A DNA stretch of 33,505 nt from Lachnospiraceae bacterium UBA3287 (GCA_002362155.1 DETN01000104.1:1-33505), one strand, 5' to 3'; counted from the first letter of the stretch, positions 1 to 8,786 are shown. Numbers and translations are program-made. Notes: generated from the letters alone by a model not told the origin.

Positions 1-15
1 AGTCAAGTCAAACAT

Positions 16-1299
16 TCATACTTCTCTGCCGGAATCCCCGCGGACGGCGGCCCGCATTTTCTGAAGGTCCTCCCCTGTGACTTTTCCGGCTCCGTATCTT
101 GCCTTTTCATAAAGATCGTGAATGACCTGCCTTTCCTCTTCCCTGTCTGTCCCGGGGCCGGCCGCCGCCTCCAGCTGGGCCGGCGTATGGGAAGCCTCTA
201 TTTTTTCTTTTCCGGGAAGGGAAAGGATATATTTTCTATATTCTCTGCGGATCCGTGCCCGGGGCGAAAAATCCAGAGGGGAAAGTCTTTCCCTGCGCTT
301 TCTTAAGATCTTTTCCCTGGTCTCGGTCCGTTTTCTGGTATCCCCCGTTTCGGGATCCGCCGCCCTGAAGTCATAGTAAAAATCGTAAAGGCTCCTGTAG
401 AAGGCGTAGGCCAGGATCAGGAGGAAAACGACGCCGAAGACCCTCTCCAGAACGTACCAGAGGGTATGGATCCAGGGAAAGAGCTCCTGCCCGGCAGGCA
501 TCAGCATGGGGCCGCCTCCGTCTGCCGAAGCGGCGCTGTCTCCTCCAGAAGGAAAAATATGAGAAAAGATCCAGAGAACGGCATAGATCACGAGACCGGC
601 CAGCCGCACCGCCAGAAGAGGCAGCTGCATCAGCAGGTCGTCCCCGCTGTAAATGCCGGTCAGGACCAGGCAGATCAGTCCCGCCAGGAGCAGATAGATG
701 GCCAGAAGCCCTCCGTTTAAGAGGCCGATCTTGCGGTAGGGGACTCTGGTCCTTTCCGAAGCCGCCACATAGGTATGCTCCAGGCTCTTCAAATTGAGCC
801 AGGCCAGGTAAAGAAGGGTAAGAAGAATCTCCCCTCCCACGGCCAGGGCCTTCAGGGCGTCTCTTTCCGCAATAATGCCTCCGACATAGACAAAGACAGG
901 GAAAAGAAGATAGCCGGGCATGGGGGCAAATACATAAGCCCCCCGGACTCTTGCGGAATAGAGGCAGGAGACCTGGACCAGGCAGAGGGCGCCGAAGATC
1001 TTCCGCATAAGGGGATCTGTCAGGCCGGAGAGGGCCGTCACGGAAAGGGACAGGGCAAGACAGGCCGCCGTGTAGGGGAAAAGCTTCTTTATCCGGTGCT
1101 GGATCTGATCGGACCCGAAAGCCAGAGCGGCCATAAGAAGGGCGCAGAAAGCCAGTCCCCGTAAGGGGACCTCCGTCAGGATGCAGGCGGCGCCGGATAA
1201 AAGCTCCAGCACCAGCAGATCGGTCAGGACCCGGACAGTCCTGAGCCCCATGCGCTCTCTTACAATTCTGTTTTCAGAGGAGGCTTCCTGTAAGGACAT
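16..1299 (-). CDS. DUF4129-type multi-pass membrane protein of a MoxR/DUF58 operon
   Basis: A 427-residue integral membrane protein. The first ~240 residues form about seven hydrophobic segments. A further segment near residue 290 is followed by a charged cytoplasmic tail with the look of the DUF4129 C-terminal domain (regularly spaced Arg/Lys/Glu around SPLDFSPRARIRREY, then a helical RQVIHDLYEKARYG stretch). Such proteins accompany MoxR and DUF58 genes, often with a transglutaminase-like protein, which could lie just beyond the left edge. The biochemical role is unknown; envelope-associated complex assembly is an inference from context. The start overlaps the DUF58 gene by 26 bp and has a GAGGTGAG ribosome site, so translation is probably coupled. 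The DUF4129 assignment rests on context plus tail character. Confidence 0.7.
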   Translation of the reverse strand: MSLQEASSENRIVRERMGLRTVRVLTDLLVLELLSGAACILTEVPLRGLAFCALLMAALAFGSDQIQHRIKKLFPYTAACLALSLSVTALSGLTDPLMRKIFGALCLVQVSCLYSARVRGAYVFAPMPGYLLFPVFVYVGGIIAERDALKALAVGGEILLTLLYLAWLNLKSLEHTYVAASERTRVPYRKIGLLNGGLLAIYLLLAGLICLVLTGIYSGDDLLMQLPLLAVRLAGLVIYAVLWIFSHIFPSGGDSAASADGGGPMLMPAGQELFPWIHTLWYVLERVFGVVFLLILAYAFYRSLYDFYYDFRAADPETGDTRKRTETREKILRKRRERLSPLDFSPRARIRREYRKYILSLPGKEKIEASHTPAQLEAAAGPGTDREEERQVIHDLYEKARYGAGKVTGEDLQKMRAAVRGDSGREV

Positions 1300-2416
1300 G
1301 GCTCACCTCGACGGGTATAAAGGTAATTCCCGAAGGAATGGTCTTCCGTTCCACATCCAGATCCATGGGACAGATCCAGACAAGGCCGCCGCACTTTGCG
1401 GACAGAGAGGCGGCTTCCCGGATCAGAGCGTCGCTCTGTCCGGAGGAGATCATGCAGAAGGTGGCCTGGTCGGAAACAGGCTTTCTGCCTTCCTCCGCAA
1501 GAAGCAGATCAAAGGATCTGGGCGCTAAGGCCAGGGAGACCCGGGCCAGTCCCTGTCCCATGGCCCCCAGATGGCTCTCCGAGCTTCCTGCCTCCAGGGA
1601 CACCTCCTGCCCCGTGATCAGGTCCCTGCCGTTGGTGGCAAAGCTGACAGGGACTCCCTGCCGGATCCCGTCTCCGGCCAGAGTATAGGCAAGTCTTATG
1701 GCATGCTCCAGAAGGTCTTCCCGGTAGCGGATGGCCGGCACCTCCAGGTTCAGAAGGATCCGCAGCTCCTGGCCGCTGGTATAGTCCCTGAGATTGACCA
1801 TGTAGTCTCCGGACCTGGCGGAAGCCTTCCAGTTGATCATGGACTGGGGATCCCCCGGCACATACTCCCTGATTCCCCGGAAGGAAAAGACATCCTGATA
1901 GAGACGTCTTCTGGACAGGATCTCCCCTACGATCCGGCGGGATAGGTCTGCCGTCTCCCCTGCGGCCAGAGCAGAGGGCAGGACCATCAGGGCCGTATCC
2001 TGGGGGACCTCGGTATGACGGGTCCCCACGGAGAAGAAATCCGGCAGGACCAGACCGGCGGTCCGGATCACGTAGTAGCCCCGCTTCAGAGCCCGGACGG
2101 GCTGGCGCCTCGTTACCTGCTCATGGGCGGAAAGACCGAAGTATTCCACCACATTGGTCATATCCGAGACGGATGCGTTGCGGTCCTCGTCCACCACAAG
2201 GCCCCGGTCCATCTTGAAGGTGATCTTGAGGACAGGAAGGGGCAGGAGCTTGTCATTGGTCACCGTCTCCACCAGGGTGGCCGTATCTCCCTCCGCGGCG
2301 TCCTTTTCCTCAAAGAAAAGCTCCACGGACAGGCCCTTTTTCCAGAGCCTGGCATAGACCATATTCAAAAGGACATATAGGATCAGTATACTGACCGGTA
2401 TCCAGATCAGGATCAT
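1274..2416 (-). CDS. DUF58 domain protein
   Basis: A 380-residue protein with one N-terminal membrane segment (about residues 2-22, IWIPVSILILYVLLNMVYA) and a large soluble part. The DUF58 core is clear around residues 180-210: FRGIREYVPGDPQSMINWKA followed by S-A-R-S-G-D, the conserved block of the family, then a vWA-like half (ELRILLNLEVP). Family members are encoded next to MoxR ATPases and are thought to act as vWA-type partners or clients of these chaperone-like ATPases. It overlaps the upstream MoxR gene by 4 bp (ATGA) and the downstream membrane-protein gene by 26 bp, so the three are one transcriptional unit. The specific substrate is unknown. Confidence 0.88.
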   Translation of the reverse strand: MILIWIPVSILILYVLLNMVYARLWKKGLSVELFFEEKDAAEGDTATLVETVTNDKLLPLPVLKITFKMDRGLVVDEDRNASVSDMTNVVEYFGLSAHEQVTRRQPVRALKRGYYVIRTAGLVLPDFFSVGTRHTEVPQDTALMVLPSALAAGETADLSRRIVGEILSRRRLYQDVFSFRGIREYVPGDPQSMINWKASARSGDYMVNLRDYTSGQELRILLNLEVPAIRYREDLLEHAIRLAYTLAGDGIRQGVPVSFATNGRDLITGQEVSLEAGSSESHLGAMGQGLARVSLALAPRSFDLLLAEEGRKPVSDQATFCMISSGQSDALIREAASLSAKCGGLVWICPMDLDVERKTIPSGITFIPVEVSHVLTGSLL

Positions 2417-3366
2417 TTCTTATCCCCTGCAAAGTTTTCCGTAGGCACCGGGACCCGGGAGAGGATCTCTTCCATAACAGACCTCTGTCCGCTGCCGGCT
2501 CCGTAGCGTCTTGTCAGCACCAGGCGGTGGGCAAGGACCGGAAGCGCCAGACGCTTGATATCCTCCGGCGTCACAAAGTCTCTTCCCTCCAGGAAGGCCA
2601 GACTGCGGGAGGCATGGAGCAGGGCCAGAGTGCCCCTGGGACTGACGCCGGCTTCCACGTCGGTCCTCTTTCTGGTGGCGGAGACGATCTGTGCTATGTA
2701 CTGCATCAGGTCACCGCTCACGGTCACGGACCGGATCTCTTCCCGGGCCCTTTCTATGACCTGATCGTCCGCTATGGGAGAGACTGACTCCAGCACTCCC
2801 TCCGACAGGAAGCGTTCCATGATCCGGACCTCGCTTTCCGGATCCGGCAGACCTATGGACAGCTTCATAAGGAAACGGTCCAGCTGGGCTTCCGGCAGGG
2901 GGAAGGTGCCCGAGGTCTCGATGGGATTCTGGGTGGCAATGACAAAGAAGGGGACGGGCAGGGGCCTTGTCGCTCCGTCCGCCGTTACCTGCTTTTCCTC
3001 CATGCACTCCAGAAGACCCGACTGGGTCCTGGGAGTGGCCCGGTTGATCTCATCGGCCAGAAGGATGTTGGTAAAGACCGGTCCCGGCCGGAAGGTAAAG
3101 GTCCCCTCGGCCTGGCTGTAGACGGAAAGTCCCGTGATATCCGTAGGCAGAAGGTCCGGGGTGAACTGGATCCTCTGATAGGTCATATCCAGAGACCTGG
3201 CCAGGGTCTTGGCCAGGGTGGTCTTGCCGGTCCCAGGCAGGTCCTCCAGAAGGACATGGCCTCCCGTCAGTAGGGCCGTCATGACAAGGCGGATCACCTC
3301 GTCGCAGCCAACCATGACCTTTTTCATATTTGTTTCGATCCCCAGGATCTCTTCTCTTGCGGTCAT
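2413..3366 (-). CDS. MoxR family AAA+ ATPase
   Basis: A 317-residue cytoplasmic AAA+ ATPase of normal MoxR length. Walker A is LLEDLPGTGKTTLAKTLA at about residues 39-56, Walker B is ILLADEINRA near residue 102, followed by the MoxR-typical TPRTQSGLLECMEE and the sensor region VIATQNPIETSGTFPLPEAQ-LDRF. The C-terminal lid contains VSPRGTLALLHASRSLAF. MoxR ATPases act as chaperone-like remodelling machines together with vWA/DUF58 partners. The gene starts 5 bp after the hydrolase stop and overlaps DUF58 by 4 bp. An AAGGGG ribosome site lies eight bases before the ATG. No key motif is missing. Confidence 0.93.
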   Translation of the reverse strand: MTAREEILGIETNMKKVMVGCDEVIRLVMTALLTGGHVLLEDLPGTGKTTLAKTLARSLDMTYQRIQFTPDLLPTDITGLSVYSQAEGTFTFRPGPVFTNILLADEINRATPRTQSGLLECMEEKQVTADGATRPLPVPFFVIATQNPIETSGTFPLPEAQLDRFLMKLSIGLPDPESEVRIMERFLSEGVLESVSPIADDQVIERAREEIRSVTVSGDLMQYIAQIVSATRKRTDVEAGVSPRGTLALLHASRSLAFLEGRDFVTPEDIKRLALPVLAHRLVLTRRYGAGSGQRSVMEEILSRVPVPTENFAGDKK

Positions 3367-3371
3367 GCCTC

Positions 3372-3941
3372 TTACCCCTTATTTCTTCCGCCCAGGATAA
3401 AATCAAGGGCCTGCTTCTGGGCCAGGATCAGATTCTGCAGATCCTTTGCCGTATCTCCCGTTTCCAGGGAATGGTTGGCTCCCTCCGTAATGTAAAGAGG
3501 AATGCCCGCCTGTCTGCATCCCTCCTCTATATCCTGATCCTTGGCCCAGGGATCCGCTGTCCCGTGGAAGGCGGCGGCGTCCGTCACGCCGAAGGAGAAG
3601 GTCTCCTTCAGGGGCGTGAAAAAGACATGGCGGACTTTAAGGCCTTTTTCCTTTCCGAAGGCGGCCGCCACGGCCGTCCCGATGGACTTGGAGATAAAGA
3701 GGATCTCGTCATAGTCCTCCCACTTCAGGTCTTTCAGGATCTCCCTGCTCTGGTCCAGGGCCAGGGCAAAGCTCTTTTCCATCTTTTTGCGGTCTCCCTT
3801 TACCTTTTTGGGAAAGCCCCCGTAAGGGACCCGGACCACTTCATATCCCTTTTCCTGGGCAAATTTCCCCGCATAATAGAGCAGGGGCTTGTCGCAGGTA
3901 TACCCGATCCCGGGGAAAATAACGGCGATCTTATCTGACAT
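3372..3941 (-). CDS. alpha/beta hydrolase-like protein
   Basis: A 189-residue soluble protein with the look of a small alpha/beta hydrolase: a leading beta-strand IAVIFPGIGYTCDKP, a nucleophile-elbow-like FISKSIGTAVAAAFG (S-x-S-x-G), an acid-strand HGTADPWAKDQDI and a late EGANHSLE that could give the catalytic Asp and His. The substrate is not evident; dienelactone-hydrolase-like esterases have similar spacing. I chose the ATG at 3941 rather than the in-frame ATG at 3959 because AAAGGA sits five bases before it. It is the first gene of the unit leading into MoxR-DUF58-DUF4129 (5-bp gap), an unusual partner for that cassette. Confidence 0.75.
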   Translation of the reverse strand: MSDKIAVIFPGIGYTCDKPLLYYAGKFAQEKGYEVVRVPYGGFPKKVKGDRKKMEKSFALALDQSREILKDLKWEDYDEILFISKSIGTAVAAAFGKEKGLKVRHVFFTPLKETFSFGVTDAAAFHGTADPWAKDQDIEEGCRQAGIPLYITEGANHSLETGDTAKDLQNLILAQKQALDFILGGRNKG

Positions 3942-4003
3942 ATCTGTCCTTTCCGGCATAACTGTCTTTTGTAATGAGCTCTTGCTTTCAGAGAATTAAT
4001 ATA

Positions 4004-4022
4004 CGTTTTATTATAAAAAACG
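4004..4022. repeat. AT-rich inverted repeat upstream of the hydrolase gene
   Basis: CGTTTT and AAAACG arms are separated by seven A/T bases. It lies in the A/T-rich stretch 3975-4022 about 63 bp upstream of the 3941 start, where the promoter of the hydrolase-MoxR unit would be expected. No convincing -35/-10 pair was found, so an operator role is only a guess. Confidence 0.3.
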
Positions 4023-4037
4023 CTTCTTCTCATGGCA

Positions 4038-4077
4038 ACAGCCTCCGTCAGATTCCGAAAAACCTGACGGAGGCTGT
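4038..4077 (-). terminator. Perfect 14-bp hairpin after the araC-like gene
   Basis: ACAGCCTCCGTCAG pairs perfectly with CTGACGGAGGCTGT across a 12-base loop, 40 bp downstream of the regulator's stop codon. It has the strength and place of a terminator for the alpha-galactoside operon. No T-run follows on either strand, so it is not a canonical intrinsic terminator and may instead protect the 3' end. Confidence 0.5.
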
Positions 4078-4116
4078 CATACTGACCGCAATATGCCGCG
4101 GCAAATTATCTCTTGA

Positions 4117-5043
4117 TCAGAGAACGGAGTCCTTGAATTCTCCCTTCTGTTTCAGGATCACCACATCCTGTTCATTCTTTCTGTAGGATACGGGACTGAC
4201 GTCGAACTTCTGCTTGAAGATCTTGGAGAAGGCCAGCTGGTCGGAATAGCCCACCGCGTTGGCCACGGCGTAGACCGGCAGGGCGGTATCCCGCAGCAGG
4301 GCCGCGGCCTTGCTCATACGCAGGGATACGATGTACTCCTGGATGGTGCAGCCCACACATTTCTTGAAGGTGGAACTGAAGTGGCTCCTGGAAACGCCGA
4401 GATAAGAGGCAATCTCGCCTATGCGGATGTTCTGCTCGTAGTGGTGCTCGATGAAATCGATGGCCTTGACCACGAAATCCGGATCGTCCGTATGCTTTTC
4501 CCCGCCCTCCAGGAAAGTCCTGCTCTCATGGTTGCGGATCAGAATGGCAAAGATCAGCATCAGATAGGCGTCGCGCCGCAGCTCGCTGGAATAGTCCATG
4601 TTGTGGCAGTCCAGGATCTGGTTGACCAGACCGAAGACCTCTTCGATCTGGGTGATATGGCAGACCGGGTTCTCCAGGGAAAAGCCGGAATTGCGGACGT
4701 AGGTCTCGGCCTTCATGCCCGCAAAGCCCACCCAGGTATAGACCCAGGGATCCAGATCGTCGGATTTATAGGCACAGTGGACTCCCGGCGGAATATAAAA
4801 GGCATCGCCGGGGCCCATTTCGTAATCGCGGTCCCCGATCCGGAGGATTCCCTTTCCGGATCTGACAAAGTGCAGCACATAGTTTTCTCTGGGCAGATTG
4901 TCAAAAACTCTTCCGGGCTCGTTCTGTTCGTATCCACAGTAGACCAGGCAGATATCCATAAAAGATCTCTGCAGATTCTCCAGACACCTGTAATCCTTCT
5001 CTTCCGTATATCCTACTACCGTCCTGGACGCTTTCTTGCTCAA
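4117..5043 (-). CDS. AraC family transcriptional regulator (alpha-galactoside locus)
   Basis: A 308-residue regulator. The N-terminal half is an AraC-type sugar-sensing cupin: RENYVLHFVRSGKGILRI, then GPGDAFYIPPGVHCAYKSDD and PWVYTWVGFAG. The C-terminal ~100 residues carry the two helix-turn-helix units of the family: IRIGEIASYLGVSRSHFSSTFKK and VYAVANAVGYSDQLAFSKIFK with the closing F-x-x-S-P-x-x-YRK. The start is TTG at 5043, preceded by GGAGG at seven bases. It begins 20 bp after the alpha-galactosidase stop, so it is the last gene of the catabolic block and is probably the local activator responding to an alpha-galactoside. RafR/MsmR-like roles are known for similar proteins; the inducer is inferred. 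Confidence 0.9.
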   Translation of the reverse strand: MSKKASRTVVGYTEEKDYRCLENLQRSFMDICLVYCGYEQNEPGRVFDNLPRENYVLHFVRSGKGILRIGDRDYEMGPGDAFYIPPGVHCAYKSDDLDPWVYTWVGFAGMKAETYVRNSGFSLENPVCHITQIEEVFGLVNQILDCHNMDYSSELRRDAYLMLIFAILIRNHESRTFLEGGEKHTDDPDFVVKAIDFIEHHYEQNIRIGEIASYLGVSRSHFSSTFKKCVGCTIQEYIVSLRMSKAAALLRDTALPVYAVANAVGYSDQLAFSKIFKQKFDVSPVSYRKNEQDVVILKQKGEFKDSVL

Positions 5044-5063
5044 TCCAAATCCTCCTTTTTACG

Positions 5064-7319
5064 TTAGAATCCTCTGATCATGGAAACGCCTTGATCTGCT
5101 TCGAGCTCATAAAACAAAGCCGCAAAGTCTCCGCCCTGACGGAGCAAATCCTCCCGTTCCACGGGAATGCCCGCATACATGAGCTCATCTCCGAAGGCCG
5201 TAAAACTGCGGGTGATCCCGCCGACTTCAAAGGTGACCCGGTAGCTGGTATTTTCCTCCAGGCCCGCCAGCTTGAACCGCAGCCAGGAGGCGTTGACCTT
5301 ATTCAGCCTCTGGCACAGAAGGGCGGCCGCCCTGCTCTTATCCCCGGAAACGCAGATCCAGCCTGTCTCATTGCCTTCGAAGGGACTGAGCAGCCTGTAG
5401 AAGTCGCTGTCTGTCTGGATCAGGCGGCGGAGCTTCTTCATTCTGATGATCTGGTTCTTTACGGTCTCCATCTCACCAGGACTTAAGGTATCCAGATCCA
5501 GCTCGTAGCCGAAGGTCCCGAACATGGCCACGGCTCCTCTGGTCTCCAGAGGCGTGGTCCTGGACAGCTGGTGGTTTGGCACGGCGGAAACATGGGACCC
5601 GATCATGGAAAGGGGGTAGACCATGGAAGTGCCGTACTGGATCTTGCAGCGCTCATTGGCATCCGTGTCGTCGCTGCACCAGGCCTGGGGCGCATAGTAA
5701 AGCATGCCCGGATCAAAGCGGGCGCCGCCGCTGGCGCAGGACTCAAAAAGAACCTGGGGGAATTCCGAAGTCAGTCTCTCATAAAGGCTGTAGACCCCCA
5801 GCATATAGCGGTGCATGACTTCTCCCTGCCTGTCGGCTCCGAGATGGGCGCTGAAGGGCTCTGTCATATACCGGTTCATATCCCACTTGATATAGGATAT
5901 CTCCGACTCCCTCAGGATCTTCGCGATCATGTCGTGGATGTGGTCCACCACTTCCTGACGGGTAAAGTCCAGCACATGCTGATGCCTGGAATGAGAAGCA
6001 TAGCGGTCCGGGGTCCGCAGGACAAAGTCCGGATGAGCTCTGTACAGATCGGAATCCATGTTGATCATTTCCAGTTCCACCCAGAGGCCGAACTTCAGGC
6101 CGATCTCATTTATTTTCCGGGAAAGACCGCCGATGCCGGAAGGGATCTTGTCCGTGTTGCAGAACCAGTCGCCAAGACCCCGGAAGTCGTCGTTCCTTTC
6201 CCCGAACCATCCGTCGTCCAGGACAAAGAGCTCCACGCCCACCTCTTTTGCCTTCCTTGCCATCTGCAGAAGCTTTTCCTCGTTGAAGTCGAAATAGGTC
6301 CCTTCCCAGTTGTTGAGAAGGATGGGCCGCTCCCGGTCTCTCCAGTATCCCCTGGCAAGGCGCCTTCTGTAGAGCCTGTGATAGACCTGGCTCATGCCGT
6401 TCAGTCCCCGGTCTGACCAGACCATGACGGCCTCGGGGGTCGTAAAGGTCTCTCCCTTTTCCAGCTTCCAGGCAAAGCTTTCGGGACTGATGCCCATCAG
6501 GACCCTGGTCATGTCAAAGGGAGATACCTCCGTCTGGGCCAGGAAGTTGCCGCTGTAGACCAGGGAAAAGCCGTAGACCTCTCCCTGGTGCTCGGTGGTA
6601 TGGGGGCGCTTTAAGGCCAGGAAGGGATTCTCCTCGGCGCCGCCGCAGGTGCCGGCCAGGCCCTGTACGCCCTGCAGGCCGATCTCCAGAGGCCTTACGC
6701 GGACATAGCGCTCCCTGGCCCAGGCGCCGGAGAGCTGGACCATCTCAAAGTCGCTGCCTAAAAATTCCACGCTGCAGCTCATGGCCCGCTCGATCAGGAC
6801 AGGAGCATCTCCCTCCTGGCAGATCCTGGCGTGCCTGGCAATGACCGGAAGGTCCTCAAAAAGGGTATAGGACAGGATCAGCGCGGTGGAGGACACTTTG
6901 TCAAATAGCCGGATCTCCAGGGTCTCCGCCTCGTCGTCTGATTCCGTATAGGTGGCGGGAAGGCCCTCAAGGGCAGGCTTGCCCCTTTGTATGGTATGGG
7001 ATTCATAAGTAAAGACCGAGATCCGGCTGCCGTTTTCCTGACGGATGGTCAGGGCCGGGGTCCTGTAATCGCCGGTCCCGTATACGGGATATTCCTGCCT
7101 CGTGTACTGCATGGACAGCATGGAAGGATCCGGGAGAGAGACACACAGGTGGGGACGGGCGGTCTCGTCGTGCAGGTGGGAAAAGTCTTCTCTGTCACGG
7201 ATCTTCTTCCCGTAATAAAGATTCTCCAGCTGCCCGTTCTCCATGATCCGGATCAGATAACTGACATGATCGTTGGTAAGGTGAAAAATTCCGGATCTTT
7301 CATGAAAAATAATAGCCAT
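5064..7319 (-). CDS. GH36 alpha-galactosidase
   Basis: A 751-residue glycoside hydrolase family 36 enzyme of full bacterial length, with no signal peptide, hence cytoplasmic. It should release terminal alpha-1,6-galactose from melibiose, raffinose or stachyose. The N-terminal ~300 residues are the beta-sandwich domain. The catalytic barrel starts near LLNNWEGTYFDFNEEKL (335) and has VLDDGWFGERNDD (366-378). D480 in YIKWDMNR is the expected nucleophile and D550 in AWCSDDTDANER the expected acid/base; their 70-residue spacing fits characterised enzymes. The usual EPEM motif reads ELEM (415-418). The start has a GGAGG ribosome site. It follows the YesL gene by 30 bp and precedes araC by 20 bp. 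Confidence 0.95.
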   Translation of the reverse strand: MAIIFHERSGIFHLTNDHVSYLIRIMENGQLENLYYGKKIRDREDFSHLHDETARPHLCVSLPDPSMLSMQYTRQEYPVYGTGDYRTPALTIRQENGSRISVFTYESHTIQRGKPALEGLPATYTESDDEAETLEIRLFDKVSSTALILSYTLFEDLPVIARHARICQEGDAPVLIERAMSCSVEFLGSDFEMVQLSGAWARERYVRVRPLEIGLQGVQGLAGTCGGAEENPFLALKRPHTTEHQGEVYGFSLVYSGNFLAQTEVSPFDMTRVLMGISPESFAWKLEKGETFTTPEAVMVWSDRGLNGMSQVYHRLYRRRLARGYWRDRERPILLNNWEGTYFDFNEEKLLQMARKAKEVGVELFVLDDGWFGERNDDFRGLGDWFCNTDKIPSGIGGLSRKINEIGLKFGLWVELEMINMDSDLYRAHPDFVLRTPDRYASHSRHQHVLDFTRQEVVDHIHDMIAKILRESEISYIKWDMNRYMTEPFSAHLGADRQGEVMHRYMLGVYSLYERLTSEFPQVLFESCASGGARFDPGMLYYAPQAWCSDDTDANERCKIQYGTSMVYPLSMIGSHVSAVPNHQLSRTTPLETRGAVAMFGTFGYELDLDTLSPGEMETVKNQIIRMKKLRRLIQTDSDFYRLLSPFEGNETGWICVSGDKSRAAALLCQRLNKVNASWLRFKLAGLEENTSYRVTFEVGGITRSFTAFGDELMYAGIPVEREDLLRQGGDFAALFYELEADQGVSMIRGF

Positions 7320-7349
7320 CTTTCTTCCTCCTTCGATTTAGTGAAATAC

Positions 7350-8063
7350 TCAGAGCAGGTGCTGTATCTGTTCGTCCCCCAGGTCCGGTCCCTTTTCTTC
7401 CTCCGCGATATTGCCGAATTCGTCCAGGGCCGGCAGGAAACGGTTGAAATCTCCGATCAGAAGACTGGAGACCGCCATGGCGCAGGCCGAAAAGCCCAGG
7501 GTCACCCAGATAAAGGAATAAAGGGGGAGCCGCTGCAGGTCCATGTAGGTCCATACGATGGGCGCGGCATTAATGAGCGCAATGAGCAGGGCCCTGACAG
7601 GGTTTTTCCCGATGAAGTAAAAGGCATTGCGGACAAGGCCCCGCAGGCTGTCGCCGAAGGCTGCCATCACCGGAAAGAGGAAGGAGGTCAGGATCAGGAG
7701 GCTCCCTCCGATCAGGTAGATCCCGTATTTGAACCAGGTCAGGATACCGCCCATATAGACGGAAAAGCGGATGTCCAGGACTCCTACCAGGACAAGGGCC
7801 AGCACGATGAGCCAGTAGACAAGAGCCTGGCGGAAGTTTCCCTTAAAGCCCTTCCAGAATTCCTTCAGAGGACTGATCTCCCCGTCGGACCGGAGGGTCC
7901 TCAGCATGACGTGGTAAAGGGCTGCAAAGGCCGGGCCCGCTGTGACAATTGGCAGGCTGAACAGTACGAACATGATATTTGCCCCGATCAGGATCCAGGC
8001 CCTGGTCATGATCTGGCCCCAGACGCTGTCGTTGCTGAAGAATCTGAATATAATTCCCTTCAT
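7350..8063 (-). CDS. YesL family (DUF624) membrane protein
   Basis: A 237-residue polytopic membrane protein with five or six hydrophobic segments. The N-terminus is typical of YesL/DUF624: FFSNDSVWGQIMTRAWILIG, then a first membrane span ending in LPIVTAGPAFAALYHVMLR and the cytoplasmic loop ISPLKEFWKGFKGNFRQA. Family members are found in polysaccharide or oligosaccharide utilisation loci beside ABC sugar transporters, but their biochemical function is not established. The ATG overlaps the stop of the upstream anchored-protein gene by 4 bp (ATGA), showing translational coupling. The 30-bp gap to the alpha-galactosidase puts both in one operon. Confidence 0.88.
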   Translation of the reverse strand: MKGIIFRFFSNDSVWGQIMTRAWILIGANIMFVLFSLPIVTAGPAFAALYHVMLRTLRSDGEISPLKEFWKGFKGNFRQALVYWLIVLALVLVGVLDIRFSVYMGGILTWFKYGIYLIGGSLLILTSFLFPVMAAFGDSLRGLVRNAFYFIGKNPVRALLIALINAAPIVWTYMDLQRLPLYSFIWVTLGFSACAMAVSSLLIGDFNRFLPALDEFGNIAEEEKGPDLGDEQIQHLL

Positions 8064-8761
8064 TTCTCCTCCTGTGTTTTTACTCCCAGGTATTCCAGGA
8101 ACCGGACCACTTCCTCCGGATGCTGCGAATAGGCCGAAAGGCCCAGGACGCAGCCGTCCTCATAGAGGCCGTATTCCGTCACCAGAGGGCTCCCCGACAG
8201 ATCGATCCCCACAGGGACCTCCGTCTCCGAATAGGTCTCGTCGTAGGGCAGGCAGTAGACGAAAAGATCCTCATAGGGAGCAAAAAGCTCCGCGGCCTCT
8301 CCCGCCGAAAGATCCTGAAAGCGGCCGCTTCTGGCTACCGCCTCGAAATTGTCCCTTTCCATCACCGCGGCGTCCATGGCGCCGGCCTCTATGGCGGCGA
8401 TAAAAGCCTGGTAGTAGGAATTGTTGGTGCCGCCCTTTCTGGCCGCGTCAAAATAGCAGGCACTGTTAAAGAGCACGTTTTTCTCCGACAGGTCGTAGCC
8501 CGCGTATTCGATAAAGTCCTGGCAGAGCGCCGAATCCTCTCCGGCCTCCTGCAGGGTATTGACGAAAGTGATGTAGAACCAGTTTTCCTTTACGGTAAAA
8601 AAGGCGTGGTAGACAAAGTAAATGACAAAAGCGATGCTTCCTGTGATCAGGAGGATATGGAGCCAGTAATACTCCGCGATATAGGAAAGTTTCTCCTGCA
8701 GGGAGTATCCCTTCAGTTTTTCCTTTTCACTTAGGTAAAGCTTCCGCAGTCTGTTCAACAC
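8060..8761 (-). CDS. Membrane-anchored protein of unknown function coupled to YesL
   Basis: I do not recognise this 233-residue protein. It has a basic cytoplasmic N-terminus (~40 residues), one membrane segment (about residues 32-54, WLHILLITGSIAFVIYFVYH) and a ~175-residue acidic extracytoplasmic part with alternating alpha/beta character, ending near CVLGLSAYSQHPEEVVRFLEYLG. That ending resembles the last helices of sugar-binding proteins, where residues such as PEEVVRFLEYL are common, so a tethered solute-binding-like domain is possible. I chose GTG at 8761 (AGAGGA four bases upstream). An upstream TTG at 8785 lies at the foot of the preceding terminator and lacks a ribosome site. The 4-bp overlap with yesL suggests a functional pair. 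Confidence 0.72.
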   Translation of the reverse strand: MLNRLRKLYLSEKEKLKGYSLQEKLSYIAEYYWLHILLITGSIAFVIYFVYHAFFTVKENWFYITFVNTLQEAGEDSALCQDFIEYAGYDLSEKNVLFNSACYFDAARKGGTNNSYYQAFIAAIEAGAMDAAVMERDNFEAVARSGRFQDLSAGEAAELFAPYEDLFVYCLPYDETYSETEVPVGIDLSGSPLVTEYGLYEDGCVLGLSAYSQHPEEVVRFLEYLGVKTQEEK

Positions 8762-8786
8762 GTTTTCCTCTCTCCGGTCTGTCAAA

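Noticed and set aside
8762..8785. Upstream TTG start extending the anchored-protein gene
   Set aside because: The TTG lies at the 3' foot of the preceding terminator with no ribosome site; the GTG at 8761 has AGAGGA at good spacing.
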